NCBI GenBank assembly: GCA_903858185.1
Contig: CAIOHT010000038.1
Coordinates: 1 to 63,939 of the forward strand
DNA length: 63,939 bases
From: an uncultured Caulobacterales bacterium
Lineage (GTDB): Bacteria; Pseudomonadota; Alphaproteobacteria; Caulobacterales; Caulobacteraceae
Direction of reading: 5' to 3'
Under the pieces are notes generated by a model. That model was not told where the DNA came from and ran no database searches. It worked only from the letters and a program-made list of their open reading frames with translations. The translations under genes and the position numbers were made by a program. This document shows positions 48,880-57,362 of the stretch, piece by piece. How positions within the stretch are numbered: position 1 is the first letter of the stretch; every line of letters starts with the position of its first letter.

Positions 48880-49989
48880 ATGGCGCTGACCAAGGGCGAC
48901 GATTTCCCGATCCACCAGACGGCGGAGCCGATCGCCTATTCGGGGACGGACCGGAACTTCTACGACCGGTACTTCTTCAACGGCTATCACCCGACGGAGG
49001 GCGAGGACTTCTTCGCCGTCGCGTTCGGCGTCTATCCGCACCTGAACGTCGTCGACGGGGCCTTCGTGGTCGTCCGCAACGGGGTCGAGACGGCGCTGCA
49101 TGTCAGCGGCTGGCTCGGCGACCGGATGGACCTGACCGCCGGTCCGCTGAAGATCGAGATCCTCGAGCCGCTGAACAGGCTCAAGGTGACCGTCGACTCC
49201 GCCGAGCACGGGCTCAAGGGCGAGATCATCTTCACCGGCCGCGCCTTCCCGATCGAGGAGCCGCGGTTTGTCCGTCGTCAGGGCACCCGAACCTTCATGG
49301 ACTACACCCGCCTGACCCAGAACGGTTCCTATACCGGCTGGATCGAACTGGACGGCGAGCGCCGCTCGGTTGACGGCTTTGTCGGCACCCGCGACAGGTC
49401 ATGGGGCGTCCGGCCGGTCGGTTTCCGCGACAGCCAGGAGGTCGTGCCTCAACAGCCGCCGCAGTTCTACTGGCTGTGGTCGCCGTCCAGCTTCGAGGAC
49501 GGCAGCTTCTTCTTCCACAGCAACGAAGACGCCACCGGCCGGCCGTGGAATACCCGCGCGGTCTGGGCGCCGGACGGCGCCGGCGAGGGTGGCATGGAGC
49601 ATCTCAACGGCGCGGCGGCCATCGAATGGCGCAGCAACTCCCGGCACGCGAAGAGCGCGATCGTCACCCTGACCGACGACTACGGCAAGCCCGCCGGATC
49701 GGTGGTGTTCCAGCCGCTCTATGAATTCCAGATGATGGGCCTGGGCTACACCCATCCCAAATGGGGCCACGGCCAGCTGCATGGCCAGCTGACGGTCGAG
49801 CGCGAGACCATCGTCCTGGCCGAGGCCGACCCGACGCTGCCGTTCAATCTGCACGTCCAGGCCCTGTCCGACGTCGTCTTCACCGACGCCGCCGGCAAGG
49901 TGCGCAAGGGCAGGGGCGTGCTGGAGCAACTGGTCATCGGCCCGCACGGCCCGTCCGGCTTCACGGGCATCATGGACATGGCCAAGTGA
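48880..49989 (+). CDS. Lipocalin/AttH-like beta-barrel protein of unknown function
   Basis: A 369-residue cytoplasmic protein, no signal peptide, beta-rich throughout, with DRSWGVRPVG (49390s) and YWLWSPSSFEDGSFFFHSNE. The DRSWG-R motif and two-barrel length resemble AttH/CrtC-type lipocalin-like proteins that act on lipids or carotenoids. Family assignment is tentative. A strong GGAGGA precedes ATG at 48880. First gene of a three-gene operon with an APH-type kinase and a small helical protein; both junctions overlap by 4 bases. Confidence 0.7.
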   Translation: MALTKGDDFPIHQTAEPIAYSGTDRNFYDRYFFNGYHPTEGEDFFAVAFGVYPHLNVVDGAFVVVRNGVETALHVSGWLGDRMDLTAGPLKIEILEPLNRLKVTVDSAEHGLKGEIIFTGRAFPIEEPRFVRRQGTRTFMDYTRLTQNGSYTGWIELDGERRSVDGFVGTRDRSWGVRPVGFRDSQEVVPQQPPQFYWLWSPSSFEDGSFFFHSNEDATGRPWNTRAVWAPDGAGEGGMEHLNGAAAIEWRSNSRHAKSAIVTLTDDYGKPAGSVVFQPLYEFQMMGLGYTHPKWGHGQLHGQLTVERETIVLAEADPTLPFNLHVQALSDVVFTDAAGKVRKGRGVLEQLVIGPHGPSGFTGIMDMAK

Positions 49990-50999
49990 CGCTGCAGGAT
50001 CAGCTAGAGGCCTATCTGAGCCGCATCTGGGAGACGCCGGCGCGGGTGACGATGATCGCGCGCATCCCCGGCGGGGCCAGCCGCGAGACCTACCGGTTCG
50101 ACGTCGAGGCCGGAGGCCGCACGCGCGGGCTGATCCTGCGGCGTGACCCGGTCGGCAGCCTGATCGACACCGAGCGCAAGCTGGAGTTCGCGGCCTTCCG
50201 GTCCTTCTTCGGCGTCGGGCTGCCTGTTCCCGAGGCCGTGGCGCTGGAGGAGGACGGGGCCGAGCTTGAGCGGCCGTTCTTCATCATGGGCCGCATCGAC
50301 GGCGGCAAGGCGCAGAGCCCGTTCACCGTCGCGCCCTACGGCGAGCATGCCCGGGCCATCGGCGAGCAGTTCTATGGCCATCTCGGCGTGATCGCCGCGG
50401 CGGACCCGCTGACGCTGCCGATCGCCGAGGCCACGCCCGCGCCGCCGCTCGACGGATGCTGGAAGGCCGCCCTCGATTACTGGGAAGGCGTCATCGACGC
50501 CGACGAGGAGCACCCGCAGCCCATCGTCCGCGCCTGTATCCGCCGGCTGCGCGCCAATCCACCGCCGCCGGCCCAGAAGCTGTCAGTGGTCCACGGCGAC
50601 TACAGGACCGGTAACTTCATGCATGACGGGGCCGGCAAGGTCGTCGCCCTGCTGGACTGGGAGATGGCCCACATCGGCGATCCTCTGGAGGACCTCGGCT
50701 GGGCGATGGAACCCCTGTGGTGCTACGGCGAGACCGACCGCGTGTCGGGTATGCTGCCGAAGGCAGAGGCCATCGCGATCTGGGAAAAGGCCAGCGGCCT
50801 GACCGTCGATCCTGCGGCCCTGGCCTGGTGGGACCTGTTCGCCTCGGTGAAGGGTCAGGCCATCTGGATTTCCTCGGCGAAGGAATACCGCGCCGGCGGG
50901 CTGAAGGACCCCGTGCTCGGACTCTCCGGCTGGTACACGGCGCGGCGGCAGGACGTCATTCTCGCTGACCGGCTCGCCGCCCTGGAGGCGCTGTCATGA
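49986..50999 (+). CDS. APH-family phosphotransferase
   Basis: A 337-residue kinase with the catalytic loop VHGDYRTGNFM (HGDxxxxN) and the metal motif LLDWEMAHIGDPLEDLGW, the two hallmarks of the aminoglycoside phosphotransferase / choline kinase-like fold. GTG at 49986 overlaps the previous stop (GTGA); a longer in-frame reading upstream is a shadow of the preceding gene. Such kinases next to lipid-like enzymes often act on small molecules or acyl-carrier substrates rather than antibiotics. Co-translation suggests a joint pathway with both neighbours. Confidence 0.88.
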   Translation: MTLQDQLEAYLSRIWETPARVTMIARIPGGASRETYRFDVEAGGRTRGLILRRDPVGSLIDTERKLEFAAFRSFFGVGLPVPEAVALEEDGAELERPFFIMGRIDGGKAQSPFTVAPYGEHARAIGEQFYGHLGVIAAADPLTLPIAEATPAPPLDGCWKAALDYWEGVIDADEEHPQPIVRACIRRLRANPPPPAQKLSVVHGDYRTGNFMHDGAGKVVALLDWEMAHIGDPLEDLGWAMEPLWCYGETDRVSGMLPKAEAIAIWEKASGLTVDPAALAWWDLFASVKGQAIWISSAKEYRAGGLKDPVLGLSGWYTARRQDVILADRLAALEALS

Positions 51000-51427
51000 C
51001 CCCGACCGTTCCCGAACTGCTGCTGGGCAACTTTCTCTGTCTGATGGAGCCGCCGCCGCCGGAATCGAGTGGTGAGTTTCTGCAGAGCCGCATCGCGGTC
51101 ACGGGCATGATCGCGATGCTCTGCGCCCAGGAAGCCGAGCGCGGGATCGCCGCGCGGGTGTGGGAGAACGGGGCGATCCGGACCCTGCTCGTCGACGCTT
51201 CCGGCGCCTATGGCGAGCGGTTCGCGACGGCGGCCACGGGCAAGGACGACGACCTGTCGCTGGCCGCGCTGGACGCCTCGAACGCCGCGCTTCGCAGGAC
51301 CCTGATCGACCTGCACATCGCTGTCGAGGCAGCGCGTGACGGCGCCCTGGATACGGCGATCCGCGCGCTCTACGTCAGGATGGCGGACGCCCGGCGTCTC
51401 GACCTGCCGCCGCTGCCGGCGGGTTAG
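50996..51427 (+). CDS. Small helical protein, third gene of the APH operon
   Basis: A 143-residue mostly helical cytoplasmic protein, no domain recognised. ATG at 50996 overlaps the kinase stop (ATGA), so it is translated with it. Tryptophan-poor and Ala/Leu-rich. It could be a small partner or regulator of the kinase. It converges on the secreted protein at 51435 with a 7-base gap. Confidence 0.68.
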   Translation: MTPTVPELLLGNFLCLMEPPPPESSGEFLQSRIAVTGMIAMLCAQEAERGIAARVWENGAIRTLLVDASGAYGERFATAATGKDDDLSLAALDASNAALRRTLIDLHIAVEAARDGALDTAIRALYVRMADARRLDLPPLPAG

Positions 51428-51434
51428 GTCTGGC

Positions 51435-51854
51435 CTACCGGCTGACCTGGAAGGTTGTGCAACCCGGCGCGCCGCCGACATTGCCGGCGATGACGACCTG
51501 CGATCCTCTCCGGGAAACAAGGCCGGCCAGGTTCACCATGGCGTAGCCGGCGGGCTGCAGGATCCAGTGGCTGCCCTGCAGGACGATCTGCCCCTGGCTG
51601 TTGAGCCGGCCGGTCACCGCATACTTGCCTTCGGGTACGGTTCGGTTGGAGCCGCCCGCCCATTCGGCGCTGTTGAACCGGAAGGTGCCGCGGACAAAGC
51701 CGTCCGTGTCGCCGTCCAGAACCAGTTCCAGAAACGTCGTGCCCTGGGCGCAGACATAGCCGCCCCGGTAGACGCCATCGATAACATTGCCGTCCATCGC
51801 TGCGGCCGGACCAGCCACAAGCAGCGCCGCAGTGATCACGCCTGCCAGTCGCAT
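51435..51854 (-). CDS. Secreted protein of unknown function
   Basis: A 139-residue protein from ATG at 51854, fixed by a strong GGAGGG just upstream; an in-frame start 54 bases earlier has no ribosome site. A signal peptide (1-19, AGPAAA) is followed by YRGGYVCAQGTTFLELVLDG and two cysteines that may pair. No family recognised, but the beta-rich mature part suggests a small envelope protein. Confidence 0.7.
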   Translation of the reverse strand: MRLAGVITAALLVAGPAAAMDGNVIDGVYRGGYVCAQGTTFLELVLDGDTDGFVRGTFRFNSAEWAGGSNRTVPEGKYAVTGRLNSQGQIVLQGSHWILQPAGYAMVNLAGLVSRRGSQVVIAGNVGGAPGCTTFQVSR

Positions 51855-51956
51855 CGCACCCTCCAGGATCAGGCCGTAATCTGAGAGCGCCGCGGGCAGG
51901 CCGCCCACCCGAAAAAGGGGGGTGACGCGCCAGGCAATGCGCCCGATCCTTGAGCC

Positions 51957-53003
51957 ATGTCCCGTCTGATCAATGCTGCCTTCGCCCTCAGCCTGATGCT
52001 CCTGTCCGTCACGGCCGCCGAGGCGGCGGGCGTCCGGTCATTCCGCGACTGGAATGCGGTTTGCGACAACAGCAATACCTGCGTGGCCTTTGCCTTCCCG
52101 GCTGAAGGCGGCGGTGAGACGGCCTGGCTCCGGCTCGAGCGGGGCGGTGACGCAGGGGCGCCCGTCAAGGCGGTGATCGCGGTCTATGCCGAGGATGACC
52201 TGGTCGCCGGAGGCGGCCCGTGGACCGTCACGGTCGACGGCAAGCCGGTCGCGGGTCTGGGCGCGCTCACGCCGGTGCAGGACGGAACCGGATTCTGGCG
52301 CGCCGAGGTGCCGGCTTCCAGCGGTCGTGCGCTGGCGATCGCTGCGCGCGACGGGTCGCTGCTGACGCTGTCCCGCAAGTCCCGCGAGCCGCTCACCCTG
52401 TCTCTGGCAGGAGGCGGCGCAACCATGATCTGGATCGATGAACAACAGGGGCGACTGGGCTCTCCCACCGCCCTCAGCAGGGCGCCCGGCAGGCCCCTGG
52501 CCATCGTCGCGCCGGAGTTGCCGGTCATCAAGGCGGGCCCGGCCGTTTCGCAGGCGGACCTGCCGAAGACCGTTCCGGCCCGCGTCATGGCGGTGCTCGA
52601 GGACTGCGAGGAGCCGGGGAACTGGAATGACGAGCCGGTGATCGCGCGCCTCGCGCCCGGCGTCGTTCTCTATGCGCCCGTTTGCAGTCGGGGCGCCTAC
52701 AACGCGGTCTACAGCCTTGTCCTGGCAGACGAAAAGGGCGGAGGCGCGCGACGGCTGACGCTGCCGGCGGCGCCCGGTTCAACCGAACCGGCGATCAGCG
52801 ATCCGATGAACATCGACTACAGCGTCGAGGCGCGGATCCTGGTCAGCTTTTCGAAGGGACGCGGCATCGGCGACTGCGGATCCGAGGAGCAGTGGGTCTG
52901 GGACGGCGCGGCCTTCCGGCTGGTCATCGCGCGCGTGATGTCCGACTGCCGCGGCGTCCCGTTCGATGACTGGCCGATGTTGTATGAGGCACGGGTTCGC
53001 TAG
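51957..53003 (+). CDS. DUF1176 domain periplasmic protein
   Basis: A 348-residue exported protein (signal about 1-22) with FRDWNAVCDNSNTCVAFAF, the conserved DUF1176 pattern with paired cysteines, and a C-terminal region with SDCRGVPFDDWP and further cysteines. A beta-rich, disulfide-containing envelope protein of unknown function. Confidence 0.85.
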   Translation: MSRLINAAFALSLMLLSVTAAEAAGVRSFRDWNAVCDNSNTCVAFAFPAEGGGETAWLRLERGGDAGAPVKAVIAVYAEDDLVAGGGPWTVTVDGKPVAGLGALTPVQDGTGFWRAEVPASSGRALAIAARDGSLLTLSRKSREPLTLSLAGGGATMIWIDEQQGRLGSPTALSRAPGRPLAIVAPELPVIKAGPAVSQADLPKTVPARVMAVLEDCEEPGNWNDEPVIARLAPGVVLYAPVCSRGAYNAVYSLVLADEKGGGARRLTLPAAPGSTEPAISDPMNIDYSVEARILVSFSKGRGIGDCGSEEQWVWDGAAFRLVIARVMSDCRGVPFDDWPMLYEARVR

Positions 53004-53030
53004 TCAGCCGCGACTCTGGTAGCGCAAGCC

Positions 53031-54197
53031 ATGTCACGCGTCTTCGCGCTCGGCCTGTTCTACTGCTCGATCTTCATCGGCACCGGGGTGAGCCTTCCTT
53101 ACATGCCGGTCTGGTTCCGCGCCCACGGGCTCAGCGGAGCGCAGATCGGCATCATCCTGGCGGCGCCGATGCTCGCGCGGATCGTCATCGCCCCGGCGTT
53201 GGCGGTCTGGGCGGACGGGTTTCGCATCCGCCGAACGCCGATGATCCTGCTCGGGCTTGCCGCCGCGGCCTGCTACGGGCTGATCGGCGTCGTCAGCGGC
53301 TTTGGCCCCTGGCTGGTCTTCTGGCTGGCGGCGTCGAGTCTGCTTGCCACGCTCATTCCGCTCGCCGACGTCCTCACGATGCGCCGGGCGCGCGTCGAGG
53401 GGTTCAACTACGGACTGCCGCGCGGGATCGGTTCGATCGCCTTCGTGGTCGCCAACATCGGCATGGGTGGCCTGCTGGCCTGGACAGGTCCCGACCTGAT
53501 CATCGTCTGGATCTGCGTCGCGGGGCTGCTGGCGGCGGTCGCGGCGCGGACCCTGTTGCCGCCCGACCCGGTCCACGAGGGCGGCGAACGGCCCGGACGG
53601 CGTGATCGCTGGCGCGGCGTCTCGGAGTTGATGCGCAATCGGCCGTTTCTGCTCGCGGTCATCTCGACCAGCCTCATCCAGGCGACCCACGCCTTCTACT
53701 ACGCCTTTTCGGCGTTGCTGTGGAAAGGGCAGGGGCTGTCGGCGACCGTCATCGGGCTGCTCTGGGCCACCGGCGTGGCGGCGGAGATCGCCTTCATGTG
53801 GTTCCTCGAACCCTGGCGCAGACGGGTCGGGCCGGAGGCGCTGGTGGTGATCGGCGGCGTCGCGGCGCTGGTCCGCTGGACCGCCTACGCCTTCACGCCG
53901 CCCCTCTGGCTCCTGTTTCCCCTGCAGACCCTGCATGCCCTGAGCTTCGCCGCGGTGCTCATGGGCTCGCTGCAGCTGATCGAGCGCCACGCCGCGCCAC
54001 GCAGCGCCTCGGCGGCCCAGACGATCAGTTCGGCCTTTTCCGGCGGGCTGGTCATCGGTCTGGCGACGCTGGCCAGCGGCGCGCTGTTCGACGCGGCCGG
54101 CGTGCTGGGCTACCTTGGCATGAGTGTGCTGGCGCTGCTGGGGCTCATCGGAGCCTGGCGGCTGAGTGTGGCGGGTCGAGTGGGAAGAGCGACATGA
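53031..54197 (+). CDS. MFS transporter, HcaT-like
   Basis: A 388-residue protein with about twelve membrane segments, SLPYMPVWFRAHGLSGAQIG then MLARIVIAPALAVWADGF and GFNYGLPRGIGSIAFVVANI. These resemble the MFS_1-like / 3-phenylpropionate transporter (HcaT) subfamily. Substrate unknown. Start is ATG at 53031; its stop overlaps a following short ATG (ATGA). Confidence 0.85.
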   Translation: MSRVFALGLFYCSIFIGTGVSLPYMPVWFRAHGLSGAQIGIILAAPMLARIVIAPALAVWADGFRIRRTPMILLGLAAAACYGLIGVVSGFGPWLVFWLAASSLLATLIPLADVLTMRRARVEGFNYGLPRGIGSIAFVVANIGMGGLLAWTGPDLIIVWICVAGLLAAVAARTLLPPDPVHEGGERPGRRDRWRGVSELMRNRPFLLAVISTSLIQATHAFYYAFSALLWKGQGLSATVIGLLWATGVAAEIAFMWFLEPWRRRVGPEALVVIGGVAALVRWTAYAFTPPLWLLFPLQTLHALSFAAVLMGSLQLIERHAAPRSASAAQTISSAFSGGLVIGLATLASGALFDAAGVLGYLGMSVLALLGLIGAWRLSVAGRVGRAT

Positions 54198-54377
54198 ACC
54201 GTATCGCGGTCCTGCCAGTTCTGATGACGCTGGCCGTCGGCGCGCCGCGGGAAGACAACGTCCAGCGTCGAAACGCAGGAGTTTCTGTCGGTTCTGCCGA
54301 TTTCCTGGTTCGACGTGGAAGGAGAATTCCACCGCCCCGAGACCGCCATCGCGAAGGCGCCCACGCCGGCAACATGA
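54194..54377 (+). pseudogene. Possible frameshifted small secreted-protein gene
   Basis: An ATG at 54194 overlaps the transporter stop and begins a signal-like N-terminus (MNRIAVLPVLMTLAVGAP). After about 54262 the protein-like reading continues in another frame (54276 onward, QEFLSVLPISWFDVEGEF then a TGA at 54375-54377). That frame has no start codon of its own and a stop upstream. This pattern fits a one-base deletion or two-base insertion in a small gene. The continuous frame-1 reading instead runs to 54421 with unlikely residues. A sequencing error is also possible. Confidence 0.35.
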
Positions 54378-54440
54378 CCAAAACTTCATGCGCCCGGGAA
54401 TTGCACCTGCGGCCATCCTGACGGATAACGTTGCTATCGC

Positions 54441-54671
54441 ATGTCAGGGGGCGGAGCGGTGCAAACGCTGCTTGAGATCATCGCCACGATCGTGGTCTGG
54501 GCCGCCTCGCTCGTGTCCTCGCATCTGGGACTCGAGGTCGACCTGACGCGCCCTCCGGCGGCTGAGCGGCCGGCCGTTCAGCGCACCGCTCAGGAGCCTG
54601 AAGAGACCGCCGCCGCGCCCGTCGTCGAGGATTGTCCCGAGGCTGAACGAGCCCGCATTCGCCGGGTTTGA
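54441..54671 (+). CDS. Small membrane protein, unknown function
   Basis: A 76-residue product with one hydrophobic segment (LLEIIATIVVWAASLVSSHLG, about 10-29, given here as a feature of the N-terminus) and a Glu/Arg-rich tail. No recognised family and a weak start region. Position between a transporter and tipN on the plus strand is the main support. Confidence 0.5.
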   Translation: MSGGGAVQTLLEIIATIVVWAASLVSSHLGLEVDLTRPPAAERPAVQRTAQEPEETAAAPVVEDCPEAERARIRRV

Positions 54672-54830
54672 GGCCGCGCGGCGGTCCGTCACGGGGCGGA
54701 CGTTAACGAAACCTTTTCAAGGCCTTTTCCCGCGCGAGTTTCACCGGTAGGTTTCTCCCAGCGCGCGAGGCTGGGGCTGGCGGTCGCGCGCAGAGACATT
54801 CCATCGGCCCAGCAGGACCACGACCCGCGA

Positions 54831-57293
54831 ATGACGGCCAGGAATACGCGCTCTCCGTTTGATTTTTCCAGGGCGTCGCGTGAAGCGCCGCCGCCGAAGA
54901 TTGTCATCCAGGCCGAGTCCGAGCTTGAAGCGCCGCCCCCCGTCGAAGCCGAGCTCGAGATCGTGCAGGCGCCCCTGACGGTCGAAATGACCGCCGAGGA
55001 CACCGCGCCGCCCACGCCGGCGCGCAATCCCGATGCGAACGCCGAGCCGCCGCTGCCGCCTGCCGTGATGGCCCGTGCGGAGAAGTTCAAGGAGCCGTCC
55101 GGAAGCCTGATCTGGATCGGCGCGTTTCTGGTCAGCGCCCTGTGGGCCGTGGCGCCCGTGGCGTTCGCCCTGGGCTGGAGGTGGAAGATCGAACCGCTCG
55201 GTGAAGATCCCCTCGCGCTCGGCCTGTTCGCGGTGCTGGCCATCGGTCCTGCGGCGCTGGTCTTCGTCGGCGCCTATGCGCTGGTGCAGGGGCGCAAGCT
55301 GTCGGCCGAGGTGCGCCGCGCCCGTGAGACGACCGCCCGCCTGCTCGGCCCGGCCGCCATGGCTGCCGCAGAGACCGGCTCTGTGATCGAGTCGGTGCGG
55401 CTGCAGATCGACAGCGCGACCGGCGCCGCCCACGAAGCCCGCGAGACCATGCTGGCCCTGCGCCAGGCGATGGCCGAAGAAACCCAGCGCCTGTCGGAGG
55501 CGGCCGCCCAGTCTGCGCGTACAGCCGCCGACCTGGCGACCACGCTCGGGCATGAGCGCGAAGGGCTGAGCGCACTCAGCGGCGAGCTTGACGCCCGCGC
55601 CACCGCCGTTTCCGACAGCATCACCAGCCAGGCCCGGATGGTCGCAGAGGCTTCCGATCTGGCGGAGACACAACTGCGCGAGGCGGAGGCCGCCCTTGCC
55701 GCCCGCGCGGCCGACCTGGCCGCCGCCGCCGGTGAAGCCAGCGACGCCGCCCGTGTGGCCGGTGAGGATCTGGCCCGTCAGGTCGCGCGCCTGGAAACCG
55801 CCGGCGTCGGCGTCGGCGACCAGATGCGTCTGGTCGAGGAGGGGCTGACCCAGCAACGGGCAGGCCTCGTCACCGTCGCCCACGCCCTGCGCGCCGATCA
55901 GGAAGATTTCGCCGCGCTCGCCGAGAGCCGTGCGGCGCAGCTGTCCGAGTTCATGGTCCACGCCACCGAGGGCGCGACCAATCTGGGCGAGCAGGCCGCG
56001 CGCGGCGCCGAGGCGCTGCGCCAGCTGATCGCCGACGCCGCCGAGCGGTTCGAGGCCCTGACCGATCATGCCCGCGCCGAGCGCGAGGCGCTGGGCCAGG
56101 AAGCGGCCCAGGCCGTGTCGCTGGTCGGGCAGGCCGCCGCCCGCGAGCGGGACGGACTGGAGTCCGACCTGAAGCAGGCCATCGAACGGCTGGGCTCCGC
56201 CGCGCAAGCAGCCCGCGAGGTGGCGGAAGGTCACGCCGATGCCGCCAGCCAGCGTGTCGACCAGCTCAGCGAAGCCGCCTTCGCCGCGCACCAGAAGGCC
56301 GATGCGGTCTTCGAGGCGCGTCTGACCGAAGCGCGCGACCTGATTGAGCAGTCTGCCCAGATGGTCGAACAGGCCGGCGCCGCCACGGCTGAAAAGCTGG
56401 TCCAGGGGGCCGCCGTCGCGCGCGGGGCCCTGGCCGAACTCGGCCAGATGCTCGGCGAGGTCGACGCCCGCGCGTCCCGCCTGCCGGAGGCCGCCCGCGC
56501 CCGCGTCGAGGAGGTCCGAGTCTCGGTCGAGCAGAGCATGGACGACCTGCTGGTCGCCGCCCGCCGCGCCGCTGACGAGACCCAGTCCATCGATGCCGCG
56601 TTCCAGGAGCGCGTCCGCCGCAACTACGACATGCTTAGCGAGGCCGTGAAGGTCATGGGCGTTGTCGCCGGCGCCGCCGGAAATGCCGCGCCGGCCATCG
56701 CCGCCGCCAGCCGTCCCGCGCGTCCGGCCCCGGCGACCGAGCCGTCCACTGCCGACGCCGCCGGCCTGCGCCCGCGCCTGAAGCTGACCCCGACCGCCAC
56801 CGACCAGGAGTTCCGCAGCGTGTTCGACGCCGCCGGCGGGCGGACGCCGCCTGCGGCCGCGGCGCCCGGACCCGGCGAGGCCGGCTGGAGCTGGAAGGAC
56901 CTGCTGACGTCGATCGACAGCGACGAGAGCGATCCCGAGAGCCTGGCCGATCGCATGGCCGCCGAGATCGCCGCCATGGGCATCGACCCGGCCGCCCTGC
57001 TGCCCCGCAACCGCATCGACGAGATCGCCGCGGCGGTTCAGACCCGCGACACGGAGGGCGCTCGCGAGGTCGTCCGCCGTCTCGCGCCGGCCGCGATCCG
57101 CCGCCTCGTGCGTCGGCTGTTCTCCGACGCCGCCATGCGCGGCCAGACCGAGCGGTTCCTGCAGCGGTTCGGCGGGATGCTGGAGGAAGCGGCCGAGCGT
57201 GACCGCAGCGGCCTGCTGGCCGGCACCCTGCTGGCCTCCGAGGGCGGCCGCGCCTACCTGCTGCTCGACGCCGCCGTGGGCGACCTCGGCTGA
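54831..57293 (+). CDS. tipN: TipN-like polarity protein
   Basis: An 820-residue protein: Pro/Glu-rich N-terminus (1-85), two membrane segments (about 92-117 and 126-151), a very long Ala/Glu/Arg coiled coil (about 155-640), a Pro/Ala-rich spacer, and a C-terminal helical region (about 720-815). This matches TipN, the Caulobacter marker that stays at the new pole after division and orients the polar axis. Its neighbour ppc fits the genus layout. A TTAAC half-site lies upstream at about 54704. Start is ATG at 54831. The identification rests on architecture and context, not a conserved catalytic motif. Confidence 0.72.
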   Translation: MTARNTRSPFDFSRASREAPPPKIVIQAESELEAPPPVEAELEIVQAPLTVEMTAEDTAPPTPARNPDANAEPPLPPAVMARAEKFKEPSGSLIWIGAFLVSALWAVAPVAFALGWRWKIEPLGEDPLALGLFAVLAIGPAALVFVGAYALVQGRKLSAEVRRARETTARLLGPAAMAAAETGSVIESVRLQIDSATGAAHEARETMLALRQAMAEETQRLSEAAAQSARTAADLATTLGHEREGLSALSGELDARATAVSDSITSQARMVAEASDLAETQLREAEAALAARAADLAAAAGEASDAARVAGEDLARQVARLETAGVGVGDQMRLVEEGLTQQRAGLVTVAHALRADQEDFAALAESRAAQLSEFMVHATEGATNLGEQAARGAEALRQLIADAAERFEALTDHARAEREALGQEAAQAVSLVGQAAARERDGLESDLKQAIERLGSAAQAAREVAEGHADAASQRVDQLSEAAFAAHQKADAVFEARLTEARDLIEQSAQMVEQAGAATAEKLVQGAAVARGALAELGQMLGEVDARASRLPEAARARVEEVRVSVEQSMDDLLVAARRAADETQSIDAAFQERVRRNYDMLSEAVKVMGVVAGAAGNAAPAIAAASRPARPAPATEPSTADAAGLRPRLKLTPTATDQEFRSVFDAAGGRTPPAAAAPGPGEAGWSWKDLLTSIDSDESDPESLADRMAAEIAAMGIDPAALLPRNRIDEIAAAVQTRDTEGAREVVRRLAPAAIRRLVRRLFSDAAMRGQTERFLQRFGGMLEEAAERDRSGLLAGTLLASEGGRAYLLLDAAVGDLG

Positions 57294-57362
57294 GGTCCGC
57301 CGGCTTTAAGACACCGGTGTCATTGCTTGTGGTGAACGGCCGGCTTTGACATAAGGACGGTC

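Noticed and set aside
49761..49985. An extended N-terminus for the APH-family kinase
   Set aside because: The extra 75 residues are an Arg-rich out-of-frame reading of the preceding gene; GTG at 49986 with the GTGA overlap is a better start.
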